NCBI RefSeq assembly: GCF_017353455.1
Contig: NZ_JAFMPZ010000051.1
Span: forward strand, 1 to 53,812
From: Streptomyces laculatispora
GTDB lineage: Bacteria > Actinomycetota > Actinomycetes > Streptomycetales > Streptomycetaceae
Direction of reading: 5' to 3'
DNA: 53,812 bases
The first letter of the stretch is position 1; every line of letters starts with the position of its first letter. Positions 7,935 through 16,559 of this stretch are shown piece after piece. Made by a program: the position numbers and the translations under genes. The notes under the pieces were generated by a model that ran no database searches, was not told where the DNA came from, and saw only the letters and a list, made by a program, of their open reading frames with translations.

Positions 7935-10144
7935 ACCGCACCGTGAACGTCGTACGTGGAACCGCCGCTGCCGCCACCGCCGCATTCCTGGCGGCACTCC
8001 TCGCCGCCCCCGGTGCCCAAGCGGCGCCCGGAGCACGCTCGTTGTACGTGTCCCCCGACGGCCGGGGCTCCTCCTGCACCGCCGCCCGGCCCTGCACCCC
8101 GGAAGCCGCCCGGGACCTGGCCCGCACCGAGACCGGGCGCGACGTCCGCGTACTCCTCAAGGACGGTACGTACAAGCGCGACGAGCCCCTGAGGCTGGGC
8201 GCCGCCGACTCGGGGAAGAACGGCCGCACCATCACCTGGACCGCCGCCCCGGGCGCCCACCCCGTCCTCTCCGGCGGACAGGACATCACCGGCTGGCACC
8301 GCAACGCCGACGGCACCTGGAGCGCCGGCGTCCCCGCCGGTGTCACCCCGCGCCAGCTCTTCGTCGACGGCAGGCGCGCCACCCGCGCCCGCGGCGGGGC
8401 CTGCGCGGCGAGCACCTGCGACGCCACCGCCACCGGCATGACCGGCGCCACCGCGACCGGAATCGACCGGTGGCAGCGCCCCACCGATGCCGAAGCCGTC
8501 ATCCGGGTCCGCTGGCGCAACTACCACTGCCGGATCGCGGGCGTCAGCGGCGACACCATGACGTTCGTCCAGCCCTGCTGGACCAACTCGGCCGGCGGCA
8601 CCGACCGCACCGGACCCGCCTGGGACTCCACGGCGGTCGACTCCACCCGCTACAGCGGCGTCGCCTTTTTCGAGAACGCCCCCGAACTCCTGGACCAGTC
8701 AGGTGAGTTCGTATGGGACTCGAAGGGACGCACCGTCACCTACCTGCCGCGCAAGGGCGAGAACATGCGCCGCGCGCAGACCGTCACTCCGCACACTGAG
8801 CAGTTGCTCGTCGTCGACGGCGCCCACGACGTCACCGTCAGCGGGATCGGCTTCGCCTACGCGGCGTACCGGCAGCCCGGCACCGATGAGGGCTATGCGG
8901 GGATGCAGGCCGGTCTCACCCTGACCGGAGCCACCGGCCCCGTCGACCACGCGGGCCGCTACTACACGAAGCCGTCCGCCGCGGTCACCGTCCGCGGCGG
9001 ACGCCGGGTGTCCATCGAGAGCAGCCGGTTCAGCCATCTCGGCGGCGCCGGCGCGATCCTGGAGGCCGGCACCAAGGACAGCTCCCTGACCCGGTCGGCC
9101 TTCACGGACCTGTCCTCGGGCGCCGTGTACGTCGGCGACACCGAACCGGTGCCGGACGCATCGCTCGCGGGGGAGCGGAACACCGTCGCGTACAACACCA
9201 TCACCCGCTCCGGCGTCGAGTACACCGACTCGGTGGGCGTCTGGGCCGGTTACGAGGCCGGGCTGAGCGTCGACCACAACAGTCTGGACCACCTCCCGTA
9301 CTCCGCGATCTCGGTCGGCTGGGGCTGGAACCAGCCCGAGGCCCAGAAGTCCGTGCTGCGCGACAACAAGGTGACGGGCAACCGCATCACCGACGTCATG
9401 GAGGTCGCACAGCAGCAGCACGACGGCGGTGCGATCTACACCCAGGGCGCCCAGCCCGGCACGGTCCTCAGCGGCAACTACATCAACCGCTCCGCGTACG
9501 GCAACACCGAACGCGACGGCAACGGCATCTACCTCGACGAGCAGTCCTCGCACATCACCGTCGAGCGGAACGTCATCACCCGCATCGGCTACAAGTGGGT
9601 CTCGAACTGGGCGGACTACGGAATCCAGAACACCGCACGCGGCAACTGGACCGACACCGCGGCCCCCGCCCTCGGCGGCAGCGGCTCCGTCATGACGGAC
9701 AACCTCACCGGCCTGGACCGGCTGCCCGCCGAGGCGCTCGCCGTCGCCGCACGGGCGGGCGCCCGAGGCGGCCCGGTCGAGCAGCTGCGCACCGACCTGG
9801 CCCGCACCGGCACAGCCACCCAGTCCTCGACCGAGGGGACGGCAACGGCGGCACGCGCCCTGGACGCCGACACCAACACGGACACCCGCACGCTCTCCGA
9901 GGCCGGTGCCTGGTGGCAGGTGGACCTCGGCGCCGTCCGGCACGTCCGGCAGATCGAGATCTGGAACGACGCCTCCTCCACCACGGCCGACTTCGACGTC
10001 GTCACGGACGACGGGACGGTGCACATCAGCGGGAAGGCGTTGCGTCCCACGCTGGTGAACCTGGACAGCCGGACCCGCACGGTGAAGATCGTGTCCTCCG
10101 GTACGGGCCGGGTGGCGCTCGCCCAGGTTCTCGTCCACCCCTGA
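7931..10144 (+). CDS. secreted right-handed beta-helix protein with C-terminal F5/8C-like domain
   Basis: This 737-aa extracellular protein starts with GTG 7931 (4-nt overlap with the peptidase) and a Sec-type signal ending near AQAAPGA. The body is a parallel beta-helix of the pectate-lyase-like class, starting SLYVSPDGRGSSC. Repeated rungs include YAAYRQPGTDEGY, RVSIESSRFSHLGG and NRITDVMEVAQQQHDGGAIYT. From about residue 620 a discoidin/F5-8C-like carbohydrate-binding module follows (TATQSSTEGTATAARALD, then WWQVDLGAVRHVRQIEIWN). Such proteins are usually polysaccharide lyases or glycoside hydrolases, but the catalytic residues cannot be assigned by eye. It is last in the operon and is followed by a terminator. 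Confidence 0.85.
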   Translation: MNRTVNVVRGTAAAATAAFLAALLAAPGAQAAPGARSLYVSPDGRGSSCTAARPCTPEAARDLARTETGRDVRVLLKDGTYKRDEPLRLGAADSGKNGRTITWTAAPGAHPVLSGGQDITGWHRNADGTWSAGVPAGVTPRQLFVDGRRATRARGGACAASTCDATATGMTGATATGIDRWQRPTDAEAVIRVRWRNYHCRIAGVSGDTMTFVQPCWTNSAGGTDRTGPAWDSTAVDSTRYSGVAFFENAPELLDQSGEFVWDSKGRTVTYLPRKGENMRRAQTVTPHTEQLLVVDGAHDVTVSGIGFAYAAYRQPGTDEGYAGMQAGLTLTGATGPVDHAGRYYTKPSAAVTVRGGRRVSIESSRFSHLGGAGAILEAGTKDSSLTRSAFTDLSSGAVYVGDTEPVPDASLAGERNTVAYNTITRSGVEYTDSVGVWAGYEAGLSVDHNSLDHLPYSAISVGWGWNQPEAQKSVLRDNKVTGNRITDVMEVAQQQHDGGAIYTQGAQPGTVLSGNYINRSAYGNTERDGNGIYLDEQSSHITVERNVITRIGYKWVSNWADYGIQNTARGNWTDTAAPALGGSGSVMTDNLTGLDRLPAEALAVAARAGARGGPVEQLRTDLARTGTATQSSTEGTATAARALDADTNTDTRTLSEAGAWWQVDLGAVRHVRQIEIWNDASSTTADFDVVTDDGTVHISGKALRPTLVNLDSRTRTVKIVSSGTGRVALAQVLVHP

Positions 10145-10182
10145 CACACCACACGCACCACGCAACGCACCCTCGCACGCAC

Positions 10183-10218
10183 ACCACGCACACCACGCAC
10201 ACCACGCACACCACGCAC
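10183..10218 (+). repeat. 9-nt tandem repeat
   Basis: Four perfect copies of ACCACGCAC lie between the stop of the beta-helix gene and its terminator. Degenerate copies extend on the 5' side from about 10145. It is non-coding on either strand as far as can be judged. Confidence 0.9.
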
Positions 10219-10231
10219 CGCACAGGACACA

Positions 10232-10271
10232 CCGATCGCCGGACCGGCCCCTTGGCCTGTCCGGCGATCGG
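10232..10271 (+). terminator. rho-independent-like terminator of the sugar operon
   Basis: An inverted repeat has arms CCGATCGCCGGA and TCCGGCGATCGG, 12 bp perfect, with about 16 nt between that can pair further. It lies 88 nt after the last stop codon of the operon. There is no U-tract, as is usual in Streptomyces. Confidence 0.7.
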
Positions 10272-10340
10272 CCTGTCCGGCGGTCCGCGTGGCCCGCAGG
10301 AACCGGCGCGGGCTTGTGGCGGAGGCCGGGGGAGGGGCAC

Positions 10341-10469
10341 TCACTCCAGCCCGAAGGCGTCCGCCAGCATCCCGATCTGAGCATCCAGCAGGGTGTCCAC
10401 GCTGTGTCCCATCCCGGTGAACTGCCCAGCCGTCTCCAGTCCCACCGATCCGTGCAGCTGCGCCCTTCA
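10341..10469 (-). pseudogene. TetR-family regulator, C-terminal remnant
   Basis: Reading the minus strand, the last ~38 codons before a TGA at 10341-10343 encode LHGSVGLETAGQFTGMG followed by a short helix ending AFGLE. This is the WHG-type C-terminal end of actinobacterial TetR regulators. The DNA-binding and most of the ligand domain are missing. The similarity stops at about 10469, exactly where the epimerase coding sequence begins on the other strand. A deletion has probably removed the regulator's 5' part, the intergenic region and the epimerase start. Confidence 0.6.
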
Positions 10470-11394
10470 GGTTGTTCTGGGCGCCGGTCCCGCCGGCACG
10501 GCACTCGCCGTCGCACTCGCCCGTCGCGGCCACCTGGTCCGGCTCGTCGACCGGTCGGGCAGCGGGCCGGCACTCGAAGGCGTCGGCCGGTTCGCCGCCG
10601 ATGTCGCCACCGCGGAGGGTGCCCGTGCGGCGGTCGACGGCGCGGCCGTCGTGTACCACTGCGTGAACGTGGCCTATCACCTCCAGGTCGAGGTCATGCC
10701 GCGGATCCAGCAGGCCGTACTGGCGGCGGCCGAGGCGGAGGGCGCCCGCCTCGTCGTGCTCGACACGCTCTATCCGTACGGCGAGACGCACGGTGCGGTC
10801 ATGACCGAGGACACCCCGTGGAACGCGACCACCCGCAAGGGCCTGATGCGCGCCGAGCTCGACGCCCGCTACCTCGCCGCTCACGCCGAGGGCCGGCTGC
10901 GGGTCGTGCTGGGCCGGTCGGCCGACTTCGTGGGGCCCGGCGTCCTCAACTCCACGCTCGGCGGCGCGGTGTTCCCGGCCGCGCTGACCGGGGGAGAGGT
11001 GCCGGCCTTCGGTGACATCGACCTGCCGCACAGCTACACGTACATCGGCGATGTCGCGGCGGGCCTCGCGACGCTGGGTGAGAACCCGGACGGTGACGGG
11101 CGGGTCTGGCACCTGCCCACGGCCCCGGCGCTCACCACCCGCCAGATCCTGGCCATGGTCGAGGAGCGCCTCGGCCGTCCGCTGACCCTGGCCGTAGTCG
11201 CGAAACCGCGGCCGTTCGGGCCGTTCGACGAGGTGTTCATGGCGGAGTACGCCGAGATGTTCTACCAGCACACGGAGGCGCAGATCGTCGACTCCACTGC
11301 CATCGAGAAGGCGTTCGGCCTCGTACCGAACCCGCTCTCCGCCACCGTCGACGCCACGCTCGCGTGGTACGGGGAACTGACTGCCGCGCACTGA
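10393..11394 (+). CDS. NAD-dependent epimerase/dehydratase family protein, 5' end replaced
   Basis: The extended-SDR Rossmann motif appears as VVLGAGPAGTALAVALARRGH. A YHCVNVAYH segment and the downstream substrate-binding part (FGDIDLPHSYTYIGDVAAGL) follow. The family normally starts a few residues before the first beta strand. Here the codons before VVLGAG come from the TetR remnant read on the opposite strand, giving an atypical ~26-residue leader from GTG 10393 (another GTG is at 10417). The body is open to the TGA at 11394. It may be expressed from the new start or be silent. Substrate unknown. Confidence 0.7.
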   Translation: MSTLCPIPVNCPAVSSPTDPCSCALQVVLGAGPAGTALAVALARRGHLVRLVDRSGSGPALEGVGRFAADVATAEGARAAVDGAAVVYHCVNVAYHLQVEVMPRIQQAVLAAAEAEGARLVVLDTLYPYGETHGAVMTEDTPWNATTRKGLMRAELDARYLAAHAEGRLRVVLGRSADFVGPGVLNSTLGGAVFPAALTGGEVPAFGDIDLPHSYTYIGDVAAGLATLGENPDGDGRVWHLPTAPALTTRQILAMVEERLGRPLTLAVVAKPRPFGPFDEVFMAEYAEMFYQHTEAQIVDSTAIEKAFGLVPNPLSATVDATLAWYGELTAAH

Positions 11395-11412
11395 GCGCGC
11401 CCGCCGCAGCGG

Positions 11413-12857
11413 TCACCGGCGGCTGTCCGGCGCCCCGGGGGAATCCGGTTCCCGCGGGCTGCCGCCGGCGCCCGGGCCGTTGAAGCGGAGCCAGTCCAAC
11501 GTGAACAGATCGGCCGTGTCCGCACTCCACGCCGGATTGCTGAACACGGCGAAGAGCCGCACGCCGTGTCCCGGAACGGACAGCGCGACTGTCGGTGACA
11601 CGGGGCGGTCCCAGCCGCCGGTGAAGGCAATGGCGACCTCTCCGAGGAGTGGCCCGGCCGGAGAGCCGGAGCGCAGTTCGAGGGTGCCGCCGATGCCGCC
11701 GGAGGCCGCGCGGACGTCATCGAGCCGATGTTCGTCAGGGACACCGTGCCGAGGCCGATCCAGTCGCCGTCCTCGATCTCCGCAGCCCGCCGTCCGCCGG
11801 AGTCGCCCGAACGGCTTTCCGCCGCCGCGCCCCCGTGCGTCCCCCCGGTCGCCGTGAACCACTCCGCCTCGCAGAAGGCGGCCCGGAGCGTCACCGACGC
11901 GGACCCGGTGAGGGCGGGCGCACCCGGGGCCCCGTCGTCCTCGTACCGGGCGGTGAGGCCGAACGCGACGTCGCCCGCCACTTCGCGACCGGTCACCAGC
12001 GTGCCGGCGCAGCCGGAACGGCCGCCGATCCGGCGCAGTGCCGGGACACGGCCGAGCGGTGACTCCACGACCACCCGCGAGCAGTCCACTGCCCCGCTGT
12101 GTCCGTCCTCCGTGTCCGCCACGCCCACGGTGAGTGAAAGTGTGTCCCCGATCCCGAACACGCTGTGATCCAGGGGCCGTTCGATCGACACGACAGGCCT
12201 GCTGTTTCCGACCGTGATCTTCCGCACGGCCCGGGTCGTGATGCCGTCGGACCAGGTCACCGCCAGCCGGGCGGAGTGCGAGCCCTTGCCGCGGTACGTG
12301 TGCGAGGGGTTCGCCTCCGTCGAATCGGTGCTGCCGTCACCGTCGAAGTCCCATGCGTACGCCACGTGTCGGATGTTCCGCGCAGCGGCACCGTCACCGC
12401 GTTCGGTGCCGGAGAATGCGACGGTCAAGGGCGCCGGACCATTGTCCCGGCCGATGGACATGTGGACGTCGTGCCGCGTCCCCTGAGTTGAACTTCCGCT
12501 TGGTTCGGTGCAGTTGGCGGGGATCGCGCCCGGACCGACGTCGCCCAGCAGGTGTCTGCGGGAGTGTCCCTCCTCGGATTCGGTGGCCGCGAGGCCGTGG
12601 GCATCCGGGCATCCGTCGACGATCCCTTCGTCCCGGACCGCGTTCTGCCCACCGGCTGCGGGAGTCCTGGCCGCCGGCGAGGGCGATACCGCCGCCGGCC
12701 CGGTGGGCGGACGGTCGGCCGCGTGCGCCCGGGGCGGCGAGGTGACCAGGAGGGTGAGGATCAGGGCCGGGCCGCACGCGAGGGCGGCGAGCGGCAGGAG
12801 CCCGCGCGCCGGGCGCGGACTCCCTGAGGCATGGCGGATCGAGGGGTGGCGACTCAT
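11413..12857 (-). pseudogene. secreted PKD-domain / carbohydrate-binding protein, frameshifted
   Basis: The ATG at 12857 opens a signal peptide (PLAALACGPALILTLLVTS, ending near AHAAD) followed by a Pro/Ala-rich linker. A PKD domain follows, with AYAWDFDGDGS and NPSHTYRGKG diagnostic, then a beta domain and a CBM6-like module. Reading leaves the frame near 11725, after VSLTNIGS. The rest of the module (DDVRAASGGIGGTLEL through LDWLRFNGPGAG) continues in another frame to a TGA at 11413, so about one base has been lost. The stretch between the signal peptide and PKD looks poor and may have lost a catalytic domain. In related proteins PKD-CBM6 follows a ThuA or PQQ-dehydrogenase domain (family knowledge). 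A LacI-type palindrome lies upstream. Confidence 0.65.
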
Positions 12858-12894
12858 GGGCGCTCCCTGTGCGGTAGATGCCGACGTGGAGGTT

Positions 12895-12908
12895 AGAAAG
12901 CGCTTTCT
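12895..12908 (-). promoter_or_regulatory. perfect 14-bp LacI-type operator palindrome
   Basis: AGAAAGCGCTTTCT is identical to its complement and carries the LacI/GalR core AANCGNTT. It lies about 40 nt upstream of the start of the PKD/CBM pseudogene at 12857. It differs from the operator pair at 217 and 2724, so another LacI protein probably binds it. Confidence 0.6.
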
Positions 12909-13005
12909 GGAGTACGCCGCTCAGATTAGGTTCACGGCTTCCGCGCGGTCAATGGGCCGGTGCCACCCGCCTGCCCCGCCGTCGTCTCCTTGGCCGAGAA
13001 ACTCG

Positions 13006-13908
13006 TCAGTGGCCGAGAAACCCGCCGATCCGCTGCCGCAGGCCCCGCGGGTCCAGGCCGTGAGCGGTGAGATGCTCGTCCATCTGTCCGTACCGGCGCA
13101 GTTCCGCGCGGGCGACGCCGAGCCCCAGGATCCGGTGGGGGAGTACGGTGAGCGCATCGTTGGCCGCGGCCGTGGACGTGCCCGCCAGGTACGGCTCGAC
13201 GATCACGACATCGGCGGCCGGCCGGTCGCCCACGGCCCGGCGCAGGCCGTCCCCGTCGAACGGCCGCACCGTCGTCGCGTACAGCACGGTCGCGTCGAGC
13301 CCCTCCGTCGCGGCGAGGACGTTGTCGAGCATCGGCCCGACGGCGATCACCACGCCGCCCGTCCCCTCGCGCACGGTGGTGAACCCGCCCGTCCCGCCGA
13401 CCGGGCGCGCCCGGTCGTTGGACTGCAGCGACAACCGCACATAGACCCGGTCGTCCCCGGCGGCGGCTTCCCGCAGCAGCGCCTCGGCCTCGTCGGGGTG
13501 TCCCGGAACGTGCACCGTCCAGCCGTCGAGGGTGTCCAGGAGCGCGACGTCCCCGGGTGCCATGTGAGTGAATCCGCCGGCCGGCCAGTCGTACGAGGCT
13601 CCGGCACTGACCAGCACCCCGCCCACACCCTGATGGCCGAAGTCCAGCTTCACCTGTTCGAAGGGGCGCTCCACCAGGAAGCTGGCGAAGGTGTGCACGA
13701 TCGGCCGCAGTCCCGTGAGCGCCATTCCGGCCCCGGCCCCGATGAGCAGCTGCTCCCGGATGCCGACGTTGACGACGCGGTGCGGATGGGTGCGCTCGGC
13801 CCGGTCGAAGCCGTCCCGGCTGATCTCCGCCAGCACGAGTGCCAGCCGGGGGTCCTCGTCGAGCAGGCGCGTGGTGGTCGCGATGAATCGGTCGCGCATC
13901 GTGTCCAT
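13006..13908 (-). CDS. transketolase, C-terminal subunit
   Basis: This 300-aa protein corresponds to the pyrimidine-binding plus C-terminal domains of transketolase/DXPS enzymes (NVGIREQLLIGAGAGMALTG, HQGVGGVLVSAGAS, EAEALLREAA). It must pair with the adjacent N-terminal subunit to bind thiamine diphosphate and transfer two-carbon units between sugar phosphates. ATG 13908 has AGGAAGA upstream. The C-terminus ends GGFLGH; a short direct duplication of that coding end (TGGCCGAGAAAC) lies just after the stop. It is encoded 55 nt after the partner gene. Confidence 0.9.
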   Translation of the reverse strand: MDTMRDRFIATTTRLLDEDPRLALVLAEISRDGFDRAERTHPHRVVNVGIREQLLIGAGAGMALTGLRPIVHTFASFLVERPFEQVKLDFGHQGVGGVLVSAGASYDWPAGGFTHMAPGDVALLDTLDGWTVHVPGHPDEAEALLREAAAGDDRVYVRLSLQSNDRARPVGGTGGFTTVREGTGGVVIAVGPMLDNVLAATEGLDATVLYATTVRPFDGDGLRRAVGDRPAADVVIVEPYLAGTSTAAANDALTVLPHRILGLGVARAELRRYGQMDEHLTAHGLDPRGLRQRIGGFLGH

Positions 13909-13963
13909 CTGAGGTCTTCCTCTTCTTCTGTCCGTCGTTGCGGTGGGTTGCTGACGCGAGGGC

Positions 13964-14665
13964 TCAGCGCTTGGCGGGAACCCGGGCGACCACGGCCCGC
14001 GGCTGCCCGGGGTGCGGCGCGGTGAAGGCGTCGTACAGCGCCTCGTGGTCCCGCCCGTCCACGGAGGCCACCGACCAGCCGGCGGTCGCGAACCGGGCGG
14101 CGATGCCGCCGGGGCGGCCGTAGGACGCCGAAGCGTTGTCGATCACCACGGTGTGCAGCTGGTCGAGGCCCGCCGGACCCGCGTAGGCGATCGCCTCGTG
14201 GTTGCTGCCCTCGTCCAGTTCGGCGTCCCCGGTCAGCACCCACACGCGAGGACCGGTCAGCCCCTGGGCCCGCAGTCCCAGCGCGGTCCCGACGGCCAGC
14301 GGCAGCCCGTGCCCCAGTGAGCCGCTGCCGATCTCGGCGCCGGGCACCAGCAGCCGGTCGGGATGGTGGCCCAGCGGCGACTCGTACGAGCCGAAGCCCG
14401 CCAGCAGCTCCTCGTCGAAGAACCCGTGCGCGGCGAGGACGGCGTAGTACGCCATCGGCCCGTGCCCCTTCGACAGCAGGAAGCGGTCGCGGCCGGGAGC
14501 GTCCGCCGTTTCCGGTGTCACCCGCAGCACCCTGTCGTACAGCACCCACAGGGCGTCGAGCGTCGAGGTGGCGGCGGGGCCGTGCTTCTCGTCGCCGGTC
14601 ATCAGGCTCATCAGCCGGTGCAGATCGCGGTACGTGGGCGTGGGGGCGGCGGTCGAATTCGTCAT
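13964..14665 (-). CDS. transketolase, N-terminal (thiamine-diphosphate binding) subunit
   Basis: This 233-aa protein covers the TPP-binding domain. LLSKGHGPMAYYAVLAAHG is the conserved entry motif. The Mg/TPP motif reads GDAELDEGSNHEA to IDN, where GDGELQEG is usual. Split transketolases of this kind are common in actinobacterial sugar loci and the exact substrates vary. It is first in a two-gene operon with the C-terminal subunit. The ribosome-binding site is weak, and a TCAA/TTGA dyad occurs in the promoter region. Confidence 0.88.
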   Translation of the reverse strand: MTNSTAAPTPTYRDLHRLMSLMTGDEKHGPAATSTLDALWVLYDRVLRVTPETADAPGRDRFLLSKGHGPMAYYAVLAAHGFFDEELLAGFGSYESPLGHHPDRLLVPGAEIGSGSLGHGLPLAVGTALGLRAQGLTGPRVWVLTGDAELDEGSNHEAIAYAGPAGLDQLHTVVIDNASASYGRPGGIAARFATAGWSVASVDGRDHEALYDAFTAPHPGQPRAVVARVPAKR

Positions 14666-14671
14666 GGACCA

Positions 14672-14701
14672 CAGCGTTCAACGTCAAGTTTGGTTGAGGT
14701 C
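14672..14701 (-). promoter_or_regulatory. TCAA/TTGA-type dyad upstream of the transketolase operon
   Basis: The region immediately upstream of the start contains TCAAGTTTGGTTGA (inverted arms TCAA/TTGA), with two more TTGA/TCAA half-sites at similar spacing. MarR-type regulators bind sites of this shape. It could equally be a -35 region. No cognate regulator is adjacent. Confidence 0.3.
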
Positions 14702-14793
14702 AAGCACCCAAAGGTGTTCGTAACCACCCGTTGAAGTGCGGTATTGTTCTCATGCGCGTTCGGCCACGGGGAAACCCCAGGTCAGACGGGTAT

Positions 14794-14867
<74 letters not shown>

Positions 14868-14883
14868 CTCGTGAGAGTCGTGA

Positions 14884-14925
14884 ATCAAGGGCCGGTTTCG
14901 GAGAAATCCGAAACCGGCCCTTGAT
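14884..14925 (+). terminator. strong hairpin terminator after tRNA-Pro
   Basis: A 19-bp perfect stem (ATCAAGGGCCGGTTTCGGA and its complement) has a GAAA tetraloop and is followed by CGTTTTCGG. It lies 16 nt after the mature tRNA end. Confidence 0.9.
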
Positions 14926-15204
14926 CGTTTTCGGGGACCAGGTGGGGCCGGCGTCCTTGACCGACGTCAGCGGGTGACGGCGACCGAACGCGCCGGCGCG
15001 CACGATGTGGTCGGAGCGCCGTGCGGTCCGCGTATGTGTGACTCCTCTGCGGGTGCCGGATTCGCGGCTGCACCCGCCCACCTGTCAGGGGTGTGTCTGT
15101 CACGGGCATCGCCGAATGGCTCGGGCGGGCACCGGGGATCCGAAGGTCGCACCCTCCAGACCTGCGCGCCGGTGATGCCGGACGCCCGGAGAGCCCGCGT
15201 TCCG

Positions 15205-15627
15205 TCATGTGCCAGCCGGCCACCGTCCCTGCGGCGCGGCCGCTGACCGACTTGTCCTCGGACTCAGGAAGCCGAGTACGCCAACGGCGCCCCCTTCGGG
15301 CAGCTCCTCATCCTCGACCTCACCCCCAAAGCCACCAGCAGCGGCACGGGACCACGCTGTGCAGGGGCCGGCCGACAGCCACTGGTGAAGCGTCCACGCG
15401 TCGGCCGAGAACAGTTCCGCGGCGGCCCGCAGCCGGATGAGGAGTTGGGACCGGGCGGCCTCCGCTGCCTGGCGTGGTTGGAGCCGGGCGGGCTGGCGAG
15501 TGCCGTGCAGCCACGTCCTGCGGCGTTCCAGCGCCTGTTCGATCCAGTCGGCAGCCGAGGCCGCCTGGTCGGCGTTGTGAGAGGTGAAGCCGTCAATGGA
15601 GGACGGCCGGGTAGGCGGCCGTGTCAT
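15205..15627 (-). CDS. hypothetical protein, helical, unknown function
   Basis: This is a 140-aa ORF with no recognised domain. Residues 20-85 look like genuine protein: an Ala/Arg/Leu-rich amphipathic stretch, AASAADWIEQALERRRTWL, then QLLIRLRAAAELFSADAWT. After about residue 90 the composition becomes irregular (GGEVEDEELPEGG), so the end may be frameshifted or degenerate. Its ATG overlaps the stop of the upstream ORF as ATGA, suggesting a coupled pair. It lies just downstream of the tRNA in a region with other remnants, so it may be left from a mobile element. Confidence 0.4.
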   Translation of the reverse strand: MTRPPTRPSSIDGFTSHNADQAASAADWIEQALERRRTWLHGTRQPARLQPRQAAEAARSQLLIRLRAAAELFSADAWTLHQWLSAGPCTAWSRAAAGGFGGEVEDEELPEGGAVGVLGFLSPRTSRSAAAPQGRWPAGT

Positions 15628-15821
15628 CGTGGGCCGCGCTGCTGGGTGATGTCCTCATGAGCGGTCTGCCCGGCCGCCTTCTGCGGGTGTTCCTCGACCT
15701 GCCGGCCGCCGGGAAGCTGTGGTCTTCGCGGCACCGACTCTGCGTATCGGTGCTGCTCGGGCCGGGTGCCCCGGTTGAAGTGGGGATGTCGCGCACCTCT
15801 GCTCCGACTACGGCCGACCAT
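15624..15821 (-). CDS. small basic hypothetical protein
   Basis: This 65-aa Arg/His/Gln-rich ORF starts at ATG 15821, preceded by AGGAAGAGAG. A start at 15866 is possible but has no ribosome-binding site. It begins MVGRSRSRGARHPHF and contains no recognised domain. It ends in an ATGA overlap with the hypothetical gene 15205-15627. Existence is supported by the RBS and coupling only. Confidence 0.3.
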   Translation of the reverse strand: MVGRSRSRGARHPHFNRGTRPEQHRYAESVPRRPQLPGGRQVEEHPQKAAGQTAHEDITQQRGPR

Positions 15822-15972
15822 CTCTCTTCCTGATCCCTGAAAATCTATGTCGGTCAGAGTAGACATTGGGTGGCGGTGTGGTTATGGTTTCTCTCGTAGT
15901 CGAGATCGAGCGAGGCCCGGCAGAGACGAACTGCCGGGCAGCAGTACAGGTGGTTTGCATGGCGGTGCGGTG

Positions 15973-16205
15973 GTGGAGTCCCGAAGCCAGAGCGGTTGCA
16001 GGAAGGCGACGGGGCTGACGACCGGACCGGGTGGCCCGCAGTGATCAGGGGACGCCGTGAGCGGTACAGCAAGTGCGGTTCGCAGGAATAGCAGTGCGTT
16101 TTGTCAGTAGCACCTCGGTAAAGGCGTCGGCTGCGGGCGCGCGTATCGGGAAGTTCGGCAGTGGGGTTCCAAGCCAGAGCAGATGCAGGAGGGGCGACGG
16201 GGCTG
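15973..16205. repeat. imperfect 45-nt direct repeat in non-coding DNA
   Basis: The copies at 15973-16017 and 16161-16205 share the order GTGG..TCC.AAGCCAGAGC, then TGCAGGA, then GGCGACGGGGCTG. Identity is roughly 80 per cent and the copies are 188 nt apart. I see no convincing gene anywhere in 15822-16503; the only other structure is the hairpin at 16504. The repeats may be element ends, a duplicated RNA motif or regulatory DNA. Confidence 0.6.
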
Positions 16206-16503
16206 GCTGCCGAAGAGTGGCGCTGTTCAGGGTCACCAGCAGTTCGCAGTTTCAGAGGTAGGCAGTACCAGCAGTACGCAGTTCCCGTTCAGCAAGATCC
16301 GAGGGAAAGAACGGAGGACGTGAGCGCCATCAGGATCGCCCGGGCGGAAATCACTGGGCCCGGGTACCGCAGGACATCGATAGTGAGGTGGTCTCCGGTC
16401 AAGCAACCGCGATCCCCGCACCCCCGACCGCATCTCGGTCGGGTCAGCGGAAACAGGAGGCCGACGCAGTAATAGGGTCGGCAGATGGTGTAGCAGTTCC
16501 TTC

Positions 16504-16535
16504 GGGGCCCTGGTGCCATGTGGCACCAGGGCCCC
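16504..16535 (+). terminator. 14-bp hairpin in the leader of the MerR-like gene
   Basis: Perfect arms GGGGCCCTGGTGCC and GGCACCAGGGCCCC have loop ATGT. It ends 24 nt before the GTG of the MerR-like gene. It could terminate transcription arriving from the left or act as an attenuator for the gene that follows. Confidence 0.65.
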
Positions 16536-16559
16536 TCCACGCGTTCCAGAGAGGTGCAA

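Noticed and set aside
10183..10218. CRISPR array
   Set aside because: The unit is only 9 nt, has no spacers, and there are no cas genes.
10145..10340. His/Thr-repeat or Val-Arg-Gly-repeat proteins through the 9-nt tandem repeat
   Set aside because: The peptide repeats arise only from the DNA repeat. The stretch lies between a stop codon and a terminator and has no ribosome-binding site.
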